Shown piece by piece: positions 32,159 through 43,739 of a DNA stretch of 64,000 bases. The stretch lies in NCBI RefSeq assembly GCF_033118175.1, contig NC_083696.1, positions 36,565,001 to 36,629,000 on the forward strand, read 5' to 3'. Under the pieces are notes generated by a model. It saw only the letters and a program-made list of their open reading frames with translations, ran no database searches and was not told where the DNA came from. Every line of letters begins with the position of its first letter. Position 1 is the first letter of the stretch. A program made the position numbers and the translations under genes. The stretch comes from Dama dama. Lineage: Eukaryota; Chordata; Mammalia; Artiodactyla; Cervidae.

Positions 32159-32176
32159 AAAAAGTCTACGAATAAT

Positions 32177-32354
32177 AAATGTTGGAGAGGTTGTGGAGAA
32201 AAAGAACCATTCTACTTTGTTTTTGGGAATGTAAATTGGTGTAGCCACTACAGAGAACACTGTGGAGATTCCTTAAAAAGCTAAAGATAGAGTTATCGTA
32301 TGATTCTGCCTTCCTACTCCTGGGCATATATCCGAACAAAACAGTTACAGAAGC
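32177..32354 (+). mobile_element. Old L1 ORF2 C-terminal part (continuation)
   Basis: 'gttggagaggttgtggagaa', 'tgtaaattggtgtagccact' and 'ctactcctgggcatatatcc' continue the same L1 that the 31147-32158 insertion interrupts. Confidence 0.75.
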
Positions 32355-32530
32355 CACAGGAGATGTGAGTTCTATCCCTTGGTCAGGACGATTCCCTGGA
32401 GGAGGGCATGGCAACCCTCTCCAGTATTTTTGCCTGGAGAATCCCACAGACAGAGAAGCCTGGCAGGTTACAGTCCATGGGGTCACAAGGAGTACAACAA
32501 AATGGAAGCAACATAACACGCATGCACAAT
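32355..32530 (+). mobile_element. Truncated Bov-tA SINE
   Basis: 'gagggcatggcaaccctctc' and 'agcctggcaggttacagtcc'. The tRNA-like head is partly missing. Confidence 0.8.
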
Positions 32531-32683
32531 ATGTGATGCCGAGAAAGGCTTCTCAAACTGGGCACATGATATCTGGGCATATACAAAGCTACAAGACAAA
32601 AATTTCACATCTTCCTAGAAGACTGTCTTTATTAAAAAAGTTGAGGGGATACATTGTTATGATAAATATGAAAAGCAACTACA

Positions 32684-33212
32684 GGAAGCTGTGGTACATA
32701 TACACCATGGAATATTACTCAGCCATTAAAAAGAATTCATTTGAACCAGTCCTAATGAGATGGATGAAGCTGGAGCCCCTTATACAGAGTGAAGTAAGCC
32801 AGAAAGATAAAGAACATTACAGCATACTAACACATATATATGGAATTTAGAAAGATGGTAACGATAACCCTATATGCAAAACAGAAAAAGAGACACAGAA
32901 ATACAGAACAGACTTTTGAACTCTGTGGGAGAAGGTGAGGGTGGGATGTTTCAAAAGAACAGCATGTATATTATCTATGGTGAAACAGATCACCAGCCCA
33001 GGTGGGATGCATGAGACAAGTGCTTGGGCCTGGTGCACTGGGAAGACCCAGAGGAATCGGGTGGAGAGGGAGGTGAGAGGGGGGATCGGGATGGGAAATA
33101 CGTGTAACTCTATGGCTGATTCATATCAACGTATGACAAAACCCACTGAAATGTTGTGAAGTAATTAGCCTCCAACTAATAAAAAAAAAAAAAAAGAGAA
33201 AAAAAAAAAAAA
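32684..33212 (+). mobile_element. Ruminant L1, 5'-truncated 3' end with TSD
   Basis: Starts 'ggaagctgtggtacatatac', runs through 'gatggatgaagctggagccc' to a poly-A at 33181-33212. The 14-bp target duplication 'gaaaagcaactaca' flanks it (32670-32683 and 33213-33226). A textbook retrotransposition product. Confidence 0.92.
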
Positions 33213-33239
33213 GAAAAGCAACTACAAAACAAAAATGCA

Positions 33240-34062
33240 CCTTAATATTTTTATTGTCGTGAAAACACAAAATGTAAGACCAACCATCCTAACCATTTTT
33301 AAGTTTTATTTCAGTAATATTCATTATGTTCACCTTGTTGTGAAACAGACTTGCAGAACTTTTCATCTTGCAGAACAAAAACTCTGTACCTTTTAAACAA
33401 CAATTTCCCTTCCCCCCCACCCTCCAGCCCCTCCCTGGTAACCACAATCAATCTACTTTCTATTTCTATGCATTTGACTACTTTAGATACCTTATATAAA
33501 TGGAATCAGACAGCATTTGTTTTTTGTAACTGACTTTTTCCCTTAGCATGATGTCCTTACGGTTTCTCCATGTTGTAGCTTGTGCCAAGATTTCCTTCCT
33601 TTTTAAAGCTGAATAATATTCTATCGTATATATTTTGTTTAGGCTTCCCCGGTGGCTCAGTGGTAAAGAACCGTCCTACCAATGCAGGAGACTCGGGTTC
33701 GATCCCTGGGTTGGGACGATCCCTTGAAGGAGGAAATGGCAACCCACTCCAGTGTTCTTGCCTGGGAAGTCCCATGGACAGAGGAGCCTGGTGGGCTACA
33801 GTCCACGGGGTCACAAAGTGTCAGATACGACTTGGAGACTGGGCACAAGCATGATGTTTTGTTTATCCATTCATTCATTGGTGTGTACTTGGGTCTCTTC
33901 CACCATTTGGCTAATGAGAATAATGCTGACACGAATATGAATGTACACACATCTCTTTAAGGCTCTTCCTTCATTTGTTTGGGATGTATATCCAGAAATG
34001 GGGTTGTGGCTCGTATGGTAATTCTATTTTTAATTTTTGGAAGAACTACCATACTCCATATG
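33240..34062 (-). mobile_element. Old L1 3' end
   Basis: 'tctccatgttgtagcttgtg', 'gctgaataatattctatcgt' and 'ctcgtatggtaattctattt' are reversed L1 ORF2 end and 3' UTR. Split by a Bov-tA at 33642-33856. Confidence 0.8.
33642..33856 (+). mobile_element. Bov-tA SINE with TSD
   Basis: 'ggcttccccggtggctcagt' to 'gacttggagactgggcac'. TSD 'ttttgttta' at 33633-33641 and 33857-33865. Confidence 0.9.
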
Positions 34063-34063
34063 C

Positions 34064-34277
34064 TGAGCTGTGCTTAGCCGCTCAGTTGTGTCTGACTTTT
34101 GCAACTCCATGAACTTTAGCCCACCAGGCTCCTCTGTCCATGGGGATTCTCTAGGCAAGAATACTGGAGTGGGTTGCCATGCCCTCCTCCAGGGGAATTT
34201 TCCCAACCCAGGGATCTTACCCAGGTCTCCCGCATTGCAGGCAGATTCTTTACTGACTAAGCCACCAGGGGAGCCCA
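34064..34277 (-). mobile_element. Bov-tA SINE
   Basis: 'cttagccgctcagttgtgtc' to 'gactaagccaccaggggagc'. Confidence 0.9.
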
Positions 34278-34397
34278 AGAACACTGGAGTGGGTAACCTA
34301 TCCCTTCTTCAGAGGATCTTCCTGATCAAGAAATCAAACCAGGGTCTCCTGCATTGCAGGTGGATTCTTTACCAGCTGAGCTACCAGGGAAGCCCAC
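34278..34397 (-). mobile_element. Tandem partial Bov-tA
   Basis: Immediately repeats the head half of the preceding SINE ('aacactggagtgggtaacct' to 'ctaccagggaagccc'), making a head-half tandem. Confidence 0.8.
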
Positions 34398-34599
34398 TCT
34401 TTTCCATAGAAGTTGCAACAGTTTTCATAGATTTTTGAGGAAAAAAGAAAAGTGTCTAGGATTTCACTTGCTTCTAAATGGCAAGCTCTGTTTACATTCC
34501 ACACACCCCAAGGATCAGCTTGCTCACTTCTCTAATATTATGCTCATTTTGATGGAAAAGTTTGGGAAGTCTTGATGTAGGGGTTGAAAATGACCTTTA

Positions 34600-34790
34600 G
34601 AATCATTGCAATCTGGATTTATGAATATTAGATTTATTGTTACTTCTGTGTCTCTTGATAAGTGACTAAACCTTTTGAAGTTTTAGTTATCTATCTCTAA
34701 AATAACTAAGATTAATCACTACTAAAGCTAAATGCTTAGTACTGTGCCTGGCACACAGCTAACGCTGAGTGAATAGTAGTTGGTGATATT
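34600..34790 (+). repeat. MIR SINE
   Basis: 'gtctcttgataagtgactaa' to 'gtactgtgcctggcacacag' in MIR order. Confidence 0.5.
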
Positions 34791-35100
34791 TTTCTATGGC
34801 TGTTCTCCTCTGCAATGAGACTAAGTTTACTTCTTCCTCATGATAATATTACTGTAATCTTCTTCATGATAGATGTTTGAAAATATCTAACATGTCTGCA
34901 CTTATCCTCTGGTAAACTTTCTGCATTTATATCCAATAATTACTTGCATATATGTTTACTTTCTATAGAGGCTTTCAAGTTGCCCCATATCTCTCTTAAG
35001 TGTGATGTTCTACTTTCGTGAATCCAAATGGGTTTGGCCATTTTAGCAAACCATTTGGTGATCTATAACATGACTCTAAAAAACATCTATTGTTCTTATT

Positions 35101-35300
35101 TGTTGTTCAGTCGTGTCCAACTCCTTAGGACCCCATGGACTGTAGCCCACCGTCTCCTTTGTCCATGGGATTTCCCAGGCAAAGAATACTGGAGTGGGTT
35201 GCCAATTCTTTCTCCAGGGGATCTTCCAAGACCAGGGATTGAACCCATGTCTCCTGTGTTGCAGGCAGATTCTTTACCACTGAGCCACAGGGAATCCCAA
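35101..35300 (-). mobile_element. Bov-tA SINE
   Basis: 'ttgttcagtcgtgtccaact' to 'ttaccactgagccacaggga'. Confidence 0.9.
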
Positions 35301-35946
35301 TGTCCATACCCACTGATTTACTTACTTTCTAGAAATCTATTCTAAAGAAATATTCTGAAATACCAAGTTTATGGACAAAATGCTTATCAGAATATTAAAT
35401 ATAATATTAAAATGCTGTTCATGTTACTGTCTGGCAATAGGGAAATAATCTTCAAAGTATGGGACAATTACACAGGGAATGTTTGTAAAAATTTTTAATG
35501 TTATAGGAGGCTTGACTCGGCAGCCCATGTGAAAAAAATGATATAATTTAAGTGGAAAAAGCAGGACATCAAATTATATATAATTTAGTAATTCTTAACT
35601 GTATAAAATTACACAGGCAGTATATGCTAATTTATGTGTTTAGCTTTTCATTCTGTTGAGATCCTGTTGTAATTTAGATAAGGGCAAGGTTCTGAAGATA
35701 CAAATAGAAACACAATAAAAATTCTTTTTCTGGAATGTCCTGTAATCTAGATGAGTTATATAGATTTTCAAAGTATTGTGATAAGTCATATAATGAAAGT
35801 AGATGTTTTATGGGAAAGCCTGACTGTTCAGTGGAGTGGGAGGAGGCGAGGGAGCAGAGAAGTTTACACAGGAGTGGGATGTCTGAGCTGACTTTTGGAG
35901 AATTAGCAGGAGTGGGTCAGGCAGGCCGAGGATGGGAAGAGGAGGG
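35301..35946. other. Unassigned intergenic sequence
   Basis: AT-rich, no gene or clear repeat seen. Confidence 0.35.
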
Positions 35947-36508
35947 TTTGTTGTTGTTCAGTCCCTTCAGTTATATCTGATGATCTGTGACTCCATGGAC
36001 TGCAGCACACCAGGCTTCCCTGTCCATCACCAACTTCCAGAGCTTGTTTAAACTCATGTCCATCAAGTCAGTGATGCCATCCAACCGCCTTATCCTCTGT
36101 CTCCCCCTTCTCCTCCCACCCTTAGTCTTTCCTAGCATCAGGGTCTTTTCCAATGAGTTGGCTCTTTGCATCAGGTGGCCAAAGTATTGGAGCTTCAGCT
36201 TCAGCATCAGCCCTTCTAATGAATATTCAGGACTGATTTCCTTTAGGATTGACTGGTTTGATCTCCTTGCAGTCCAAGGGATTCTCAAGAGTCTTCTCCA
36301 ACACCATGGTTCGAAAGCATCATTTCTCCAGTGTTCAGCCTTCTTTATGGTCTAGCTCTCACATCCATACATGACTACTGGAAAAACTATAGCTTTGACT
36401 ATATGGACCTATGTTGGCAAAGTGATGTCTCTGCTTTTAATACACTGTCCAGGTTTTTCATAGCTTTTCTTCCAAGGAGCAAATGTCTTTTAATTTCATG
36501 GCTGCAAA
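35947..36508 (-). mobile_element. BovB (RTE) LINE 3' fragment
   Basis: The - strand reads degenerate BovB ORF2 C-terminus, with protein fragments such as TARRSNQSILKEISPE and KLKLQYFGHLMQRANSLEKT. It ends at 35947 in the BovB tail shared with Bov-tA SINEs. Confidence 0.9.
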
Positions 36509-36756
36509 AGAGGGTAGGGGAAGGAGGCAGAGAGCCTTCCAGACTGAGAGAACAGCCTGTGCAAAGGTAAGAATGCGACATGGCATTCTGGAAGTGACTA
36601 AAGTTCCCTATAGCAAGGATTGATAGTCATAAAGGATGTGCCAGGAGTTGGAGGCACAAGAATTGGCTGGACCCAGATTCTTCATGGAGCTAGGAGAGGT
36701 AGGAGTTTGGGAATGCTGGCTGCATCCTGTGAGTTCTGGAGGGTTTAAAGCATGAG

Positions 36757-36979
36757 AGCTGTGCTGGGCTCTGCTTAGTCATGTCTGTCTCTTTGTGATC
36801 CCATGAGCTGTAGTCTGACAGGCGCCTCTGCTCGTGGGATTCTCCAGGCCAGAATACTGGAGTGGGTTGCCATTTGCTCTTCCAGGAGACCTTGCCTGAC
36901 CAAAGGATCGAATCCACGTCTCTTGTGTCTCCTGCATTGGCAGGCGGGTTCTTTACCACTACCATCACCTGGGAAGCCC
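36757..36979 (-). mobile_element. Bov-tA SINE
   Basis: 'ctgcttagtcatgtctgtct' to 'ctaccatcacctgggaagcc'. Confidence 0.9.
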
Positions 36980-37749
36980 AGAGAGGAAAGAACTGTGGCC
37001 CAAAGCAGGGAGGCTGCAGGGGAATGTTCAGGAGATCAGGCAGGGTGAAAGCCTGAACTAAGGGTGTGATGATGAGGTGGTAGAAGGAAGGGTTGAAACA
37101 GGAAGAATCAATGGCATTAGTGACTTAATAAAGAGATTTCCAGGTTTCTAGCTTGAGCAGGTGGGCAGATGGTATTGCTACCTTTAAGACGAGAAAAGGA
37201 TATGGGAGAACAGGGAAGGTTACAAGGGAAGCATTCAGTTTGGGGGACGGTGAATTTAAGATTTGATTTCTTTAAATAATATAACCAAACTGATTTCTTG
37301 ATTACAATTTAGTTACATAACTTGCTTATGAGTTGTTTTTCATTAAACAGCATTAGGGAGTAAGTAATGGGGCTCCGTGTTCAACAACCAAGGCTGGAGT
37401 GAATAGTCCTGCTAAGTGTAGAAATAGGCAATTTCAGAAGCAGTGACTGCAAAAATATCCTAACACATGATGGAGATAAATTTAGGTTACGGCTATAAAT
37501 ACATACAAAAATTTATGCTTGAATATAGAGTAACTAATTAATGCTAAATGTATTGCACATTAACTTGTCATGAGCATAACTTTGAATTATTATAAGTAAT
37601 TTCAGTTTCAGGGAATCTGTTTCATGAGTATGTGTCTAGTTTGCATAGTAAAACTTTAGATAAAAACTCAACCTCCCCTGTTGTTGGTGTATTCATTTCT
37701 GACCAGGAAATGGAAACTGTATGTACAACTTCTGGGAAGTGTTTTTATT
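36980..37749. other. Unassigned intergenic sequence
   Basis: No gene or clear repeat recognised. Confidence 0.35.
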
Positions 37750-38085
37750 TTATTTTAAAAAAAATTTATTGACATATAGTTTTACAATGTTGTGTTAGTT
37801 TCAGGTATACAATAAAGTGATTCAGATATATATATACACACACATATATATACATATGTATATTCTTTTTTTATATTATCTTCCATTATAAGTTATTGTA
37901 AAATATTGAGTATAGTATCTTGTGCTATACAGGAGGTCCTTGTTGGTTATCTATTTTATATATAGTAGTGTGTATATTTTAAGCCCAAACTCCTGATTTA
38001 TCCCTCTCCCCTCTCCCTTTTTGTAACCAAAAGTTTGTTTTCCATGTCTTTGAGTGCATTTCTGTTTTGTAAACAAGTTCATTTG
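37750..38085 (-). mobile_element. Ruminant L1 3' fragment
   Basis: 'ttttacaatgttgtgttagt', 'ggaggtccttgttggttatc' and 'ccatgtctttgagtgcattt' are reversed L1 3' UTR/ORF2. Confidence 0.8.
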
Positions 38086-38294
38086 CACAGGAAATGTTTT
38101 CGTGTGAAGGAGTGTGTTCTTTTTCCTTTCCTCTCTCTTGCTGGATTGAATCTGGGTGTGACATCCGGAACCGGAGGAGCCTTTGTGGAACCTGAGGTCT
38201 GCGTGGGAACATGACAGGGTCACAGGAGCCTGGACCCTTCACCCCAAAACTTCCTGCAGATGTATAAAAGGGAAATAAACCCCATTTTAAAAAG
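38086..38294. other. Unassigned stretch, possible old LTR-like fragment
   Basis: The order 'ttgctggattgaatctgggt' to 'gggaaataaaccccatttta' resembles old mammalian LTR-type repeats. I cannot name it. Confidence 0.3.
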
Positions 38295-38590
38295 AGATGC
38301 AGACACAGAGAACAGATTTGTGACAACAGGGAAAGGAGAGGGTGAAATGAAATGAGAGAATAGGACAGACATGTTCACACTGCCGTGCGTGCAATAGCTA
38401 GCTAGTGGGGGCCCCCTGCAGAGCCCGGGAGCTCAGCTCGGTGCTGGGGTGACCCAGCGCGGGAGCGGGTGGGCGGGATGGAGGTCCAGAGGGAGGGGTG
38501 TGTGTATACAGACGGCTGATTTACTTCATTGAGCAACAGAAACTAACACATTGTAAAGCAACTATAATCCAATTAAAAAATTTTATTTTT
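38295..38590 (+). mobile_element. Ruminant L1 3' end
   Basis: 'gagctcagctcggtgctggg', 'gagcaacagaaactaacaca' and 'gtaaagcaactataatccaa' are the L1 3' UTR followed by an A-rich tail. It lies opposite in orientation to the L1 at 37750-38085. Confidence 0.85.
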
Positions 38591-39029
38591 AAATGAAATT
38601 TTCAGTTATAATTGGATCTAGTCATATTAGATTTAATTTCTGTATTTATTAGTAACATTTATATCAATGTTTTGTCCTAGCCACTTTCTGCGTTTGTGCT
38701 AATACGCTGAAAGCCCTGGAGTGATAGATGTGAATAAAAGGACCCCAGAGCTTGTATTCTATTGAGGAAGAATCATACAGCACCAACCAGAACAACAAGT
38801 GATAGGTTCTATTGCTGTTTGCTGGGGCCCAGAAGAGGAACTCCTTAGCCCAGGCTGAGTAAGCGTGGCTTTGAACTGAATCCTCCGCATAAGGAGGCTA
38901 CCAGCAGGGTAGGAAGGGATGTGGAGAGAGGGCATTTCAGGGATTACACAGTATGAGAAAAGGAAACGGCACATGCAACTCCTAGGGAGTATTTTCTGGA
39001 AGTATTTTAGGAAAAGTAGGTTATCCAGG

Positions 39030-39230
39030 GGCTTCCCAGATGGCTCAGCAGTAAAGAATCTGCTTGTCAAGCAGGAGACATGGGTTCAATCCCTGGGTCA
39101 GAAAGATCCCCTGGAGGAGGCAATGGCAACCCACTCCAGTATTCTTGCCTGGAAAATCCCATGGACAGAGGAGTCTTGCAGGCTACAGTCCATGGGGCCA
39201 AAAAGAGTCGGACATGACTAAGCAACTAAA
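39030..39230 (+). mobile_element. Bov-tA SINE
   Basis: 'gcttcccagatggctcagca' to 'gagtcggacatgactaagca'. Confidence 0.9.
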
Positions 39231-39539
39231 ACAGCAAACTATTCATAGTGACCAGGACCCCATATACAATGGGGCGACCAGAAGATAACCCTAGCATGAT
39301 TGTGTCATTGAAAAGGGCTCTGAATTTCAAACAAATTTGGACTTAATCTACAGGCAATTAAGAGCCCTGAAGTGATCTACAATGAAAATAAATCTCTTTA
39401 CAGACTGCCATGGCAATGATCATACAGTCCTATATTCAGAACATCAGTTTGTTGTCAACCAAATGGCGAAGGAACTCCCCATGGAAAGGTAATATAATTA
39501 CAATGTTCTTCCAAGGGATTCAAATAACTTTGGGGGCAG

Positions 39540-39650
39540 GAGGTGGGAGTTGGAGGAAGAAAAGGAGGAAGTGAGGGACGGACACACACACAGACAGACA
39601 GAGAGACAGTAGAAGAGTGAGATAGAGAAAGATAAAAGGAGACAAGAGCG
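39540..39650 (+). repeat. Purine-rich GA/CA low-complexity tract
   Basis: Runs of 'ggaggaagaaaaggaggaag', then 'cacacacacagacagacaga' and GA-rich text. Near-continuous purine on this strand for much of its length. Confidence 0.7.
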
Positions 39651-40013
39651 TGTGCATGCGTATGTCTGCACATTTGCTAGAGGATACAGATGGTAGATAG
39701 GGGAGGGAAGAAAGCCTGAAGACTTGAAACAGAAAAGCTTTCAAAGGAATGGAAAGAAGACTCGAGATGAATTTTGAAAAGTTTAATTAAAACCGTGGAA
39801 CATTTCTGCCTCAGGGAAGGAGAAAACAGTCTCTAAATTTATTTGTAATGAAATCTTCACACTTTCTTCCTCGGTCTATTTTCGTGGCATCTCTACAGGC
39901 TCATGGTATAGATGTTAAATGTCTTTTCTGAGGGAGTTTCCAGAAGTGTTAATATATGTGGTATTTATTTGATTTCAGATTTCTTCTTTATAAAACTGAA
40001 TATTTATATTTGT

Positions 40014-40222
40014 TCTCATGCTAAGTCGTGTCCGAGTCTTTGCAACCCTACGGACTGCAGCCCGCCAGGCTCCTCTGCCCCCGGGTTTCTCGGGGCAAGA
40101 ATACTGGAGTGTGCTGCTGTTTCCTCCTCCAGAGGATTCTCCAGACCCAGGGAGAGAATCCCTGTTTTCTGTCTCCTGCATTGGCAGGTGGGTTCTTTAC
40201 CACTAGCACCGCCTGGGAAGCC
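40014..40222 (-). mobile_element. Bov-tA SINE
   Basis: 'gctaagtcgtgtccgagtct' to 'ctagcaccgcctgggaagcc'. Confidence 0.9.
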
Positions 40223-40309
40223 CTATAAAAGCGAGGGAAATGTTAAATCTTTAAAATTATATTTTGTGCAGGGGACAAGAGAAAAAAAAAATGCATTGCT
40301 CCTACAATG

Positions 40310-40490
40310 TGCCTTTTATCTCGTGGGCACTTAGCTTGTGTTATGTCATTTAGTTTCATCATCACTCTAACCCTATCAGAGAGGCATTGCATTCATTTTA
40401 CAGAAGGAGATGAGCATCTCAGAGACTGAGGATAATGTCCAGATTGTTCTTGAAGGAGAGAACCAGGATTTGAATTCTTCTCAGCTTGAC
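40310..40490 (-). repeat. MIR SINE
   Basis: 'cattttacagaaggagatga' and 'ggcattgcattcattttac' fit the reverse MIR core. Confidence 0.5.
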
Positions 40491-40678
40491 AACAGAACCT
40501 GTATTCTTTCTAAAACACTGAGAATATTCTGACTTTGTCTTTCCTTGGCTAAGACAACCTGGGCAAGTGGTACAGCCTCAGTGAGGTGAACAGAATTCCC
40601 AAAGGAGAGGCTTCTGCGAAACTTGAAATGAGGCACACTAGTTACTGTGGGCTGAATTTCTCATGGGAAACAAATATA

Positions 40679-40685
40679 GCGCGCG

Positions 40686-40730
<45 letters not shown>
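40679..40730. repeat. (GC)8(AC)14(AT)4 alternating purine-pyrimidine tract
   Basis: 52 bp of uninterrupted alternating purine-pyrimidine: GC steps at 40679-40694, CA steps to 40722, then AT. It is a strong candidate for Z-DNA formation. Confidence 0.95.
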
Positions 40731-41207
40731 TTTTTCCTTGTTAGCAGTTTTACTTGAAGCCCTTGAATCTATGCAGAGAAAAGTCTTCTGAAGCCATTTG
40801 AAATGCTCTGAATTCGGCGAGGAAGGAGGAGTAACTGAGAAATTCTAAGGAGCTTTAGGTCACCAAATCTCTTTATATATAAACCATATGATTCCTTGCA
40901 AGGTCAGGAGGGTCCATATGGGAAGCTTCAAGAACATGGGAATGTCTAATGACTGGGCTATTTCAGTTGTGTTGTGTCAGAAGTCTTGAATATCTCACAC
41001 AGGATATTAATCTGCTTTCTTTATCTTCTAATGAAAGTATTTTCTAATGAAAGTATTTGCACAGTCATGGCAATGTGCATTTAAGTTTTCTTACTTCTTT
41101 TTCTCCGTGGTTATTTTATGAAACTATCATGTACGTAGAGACCAAATGGAGTATTATGAGTATAAGGCTCTGTGGTTGGATGACGAGACCTGAAGCAGAA
41201 ATAGGAA

Positions 41208-41328
41208 ATAGAATTCCAGTGGTTAAGACCACGCTCCCAGTGCAGGGGGCAAGGGTTCGTCCCTGGTCATGGAAACTAAGATCCCGAATGCCATGTGGTG
41301 CAGCCCAAAAAGAAAAAAAATGGGGTAT
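41208..41328 (+). mobile_element. Short CHR-type tRNA SINE
   Basis: 'ccagtggttaagaccacgct', 'caagggttcgtccctggtca' and an A-rich tail. The first head bases are missing. Confidence 0.7.
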
Positions 41329-41889
41329 CTTGTATTGCCCTATGGCCCAGAATTCAAGAGTTCACAAATTGATCTCCCACTTCAAGCTTCTTATACTCCT
41401 TCCAGCAAAGCTTTTTTGTCTGCCAGTGTGTTGTCCTTCACGTGCTGTATGTTCTTCTCTGGGCCTTCTCTTCATCAGCTCATCTATGCCCTGCTCTTTT
41501 TTCATTGAACAGCTCCAACCTCACCTCTGTCAAGAAGGCTTTGTGGTTCTTAAAGCCTGCTCTGCGCCACTAGGCAGAAATACAGAGGGGTCCTTGGGAC
41601 GCCCCTAACACAGGGGACAATTGCTCCAGGGGGAAAAAAGGCAAGAACAGCCACCTGGGAACCTTGGGGGTGCAGTCAAACCAAAGATTTACTGGAAAAA
41701 GCTGCTTCTTTAAGCAGCAGCGTCACCAAAAGAAGCATAGGAAACTGCACGGGGATCATTTTGCCTCCTGGATCCCCCACGGATTTTTCTCTTCCATCAT
41801 CTTATGCTGCTGAATCACTAAGTAGTAACCTAGACTGTTGTCAACGCATTTTTTAGTTTATGATCTGATAAGGACTCTATATAGATTAG
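41329..41889. other. Unassigned intergenic sequence
   Basis: A 183-codon + strand frame (41057-41608) ends here. It runs across the preceding CHR SINE and has no recognisable domain, so I do not call it a gene. Confidence 0.4.
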
Positions 41890-42047
41890 TTGCTGTTCAG
41901 TGGCTCGGTCATGTTTGACTCTTTGAGACTCTATGGACACGCCAGGCTTCCCTGTCCTTCACCATCTCCCAGCGTTGGCTCAACCTCACATCCATTGAAT
42001 CGGTGATACCATCCAACCATCTCATCTTCTGTCATCCCCTTGAGCAC
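41890..42047 (-). mobile_element. BovB LINE 3' tail fragment
   Basis: 'caccatctcccagcgttggc' and 'ttgaatcggtgataccatcc' match the reversed BovB 3' end. Confidence 0.8.
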
Positions 42048-42224
42048 AAAGAGAATCGACTGACTCCATCGGACAGAACTGTCCTTGCTCAAGGATATGT
42101 AACAGGGAAAAACCAATCTGAGACTGTGATAAGCTAAAATAAAGCTTTCACAGCACTCAAGTTATATAGGAATACTGGGCATTTTTTTGAGAAATATTTA
42201 CTATCATGGAACAGAGAAAAGTTT

Positions 42225-42430
42225 TTAGATTTTATATTTTGTATAGGAGTATGACAGGTTAACAATGTTGTTTCAGGTGAACAGTGAAGGGGCTCAGCCA
42301 TACATACACATGCATCCATTCTCCCCCAAACTCCCCTCCCATCCAGGCTGCCACATAGCATCGAGCAGAGTTCCACGTGCTGTACACTAAGTCCTTGTTG
42401 GTTATCCATTTTAAAAATAGCAGGGGATAC
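42225..42430 (-). mobile_element. Ruminant L1 3' fragment
   Basis: 'ggttaacaatgttgtttcag', 'gtccttgttggttatccatt' as reversed L1 3' UTR. Confidence 0.65.
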
Positions 42431-42930
42431 AGAAAAGTTTAAATTGCAACTGATGGGGGGGGGATGTGGGAGGAATTGGCAGATTAGGATCAATGCATAT
42501 ACACTATTAATGCTATGTGTAAAATAGATGACTAATGAGAACATATTCTATACCACAGGGAACTCTACTTAAAGCACTGTAGTGACTTGAATGAGAAGAA
42601 AGTTCAAAAGGGAGGGGTTAGGCATCCCTGCTAGCTCAGTGGTAAAGAATCTGCCTGCCAATGCAGGAGACGTGGTGGGTTCGAGCCCTGGGTCTGGAAG
42701 ATCCCTTGGAGAAGGAAATGGCAACCCACTCCGGTCTTCTTGCCTGGGAAATCCCATGGACAGAGGAGCCTGACGGGCCACAATCTGTGGGGTCACAAAG
42801 AGTAACACATTAGCTAGTGACTAAACACCAACATGTGTGTGTGGATGGATGACTCATTCAGCTGCACAGTATAAACTAACACAACATTGTAAAGAAACTG
42901 AACTCCAATAAAAATGCATTAAAAAATAAA
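42431..42930 (+). mobile_element. L1 3' end split by a Bov-tA
   Basis: Left part about 42431-42617, right part 42836-42930 ('actaacacaacattgtaaag' plus A-rich tail). With the reversed L1 to the left this makes a second opposed L1 pair in the window. Confidence 0.6.
42620..42830 (+). mobile_element. Bov-tA SINE
   Basis: 'gcatccctgctagctcagtg' to 'gggtcacaaagagtaacaca'. Confidence 0.9.
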
Positions 42931-42949
42931 TAGCACCTGCTATGTATTA

Positions 42950-43221
42950 CGGAGAAGGCAATGGCACCCCACTCCAGTACTCTTGCCTGGAAAATCCCAT
43001 GGACAGAGGAGCCTGGTAGGCTGCAGTCCATGGGGTCACTAAGAGTCGGGGACGACTGAGCGACTTCACTCTCACTTTTCACTTTCATGCATTGGAGAAG
43101 GAAATGGCAACCCACTCCAGTGTTCTTGCCTGGAGAATCAGGGGCAGGGGAGCCTGGTGGGCTGCCATCTGTGGGGTCGCACAGAGTTGGACATGACTGA
43201 AGTGACTTAGCAGCAGCAGCA
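42950..43221 (+). mobile_element. Bov-A2 dimeric SINE with TSD
   Basis: Two Bov-A units joined by 'cactctcacttttcactttc' and ending in 'gacttagcagcagcagcag'. The 11-bp duplication 'gctatgtatta' flanks it (42939-42949 and 43222-43232). Intact dimer. Confidence 0.95.
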
Positions 43222-43739
43222 GCTATGTATTAATGAAATTCAAGAAGTTTGGCCCAAATTACAGCTAAAAGATGATAAGAAAACACATTAATATGAAATA
43301 GACTGAGAAGAAAGAGGAAGAAAGGTGGAGATGCATACAATATTGGGAGCTATGGAAAGAAAATAAAAATGTACGCCAGAATTAAGACACGGAATAGTAA
43401 AATAAATGAATAAATCAGTCACCCTAAACAGATGATTTAAGCCAAGTATAAAATGAGCTTAAAGATTTCTCCTAAAATGCTGAGGGAAAAAGAGAAGTAA
43501 AAAATTTACAGCGAACAACAAATGAATAGAAAGTACAGTTAGCATTGGGTTAACCATTCGTTTTAAAGGGAATATTTATTTACTTATTTACACATTATTT
43601 ATTGACAATGGCGAATGCAGTTACAGTAGATCTCAGGAAAGAGTCTATGGGGAAACTTATTTTCAAGAAATTAACTTGACTGAACATGATTCTATTTTCA
43701 CTTTCTAATTCCTACATCGCTATTATGTTTTGAGAGTGT

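Noticed and set aside
41057..41608. 183-codon + strand frame
   Set aside because: It runs straight through a CHR SINE, with no recognisable domain or splice context.
42455..42463. Run of nine G as a regulatory motif
   Set aside because: Part of a degenerate L1 3' UTR, which is G-rich by nature.
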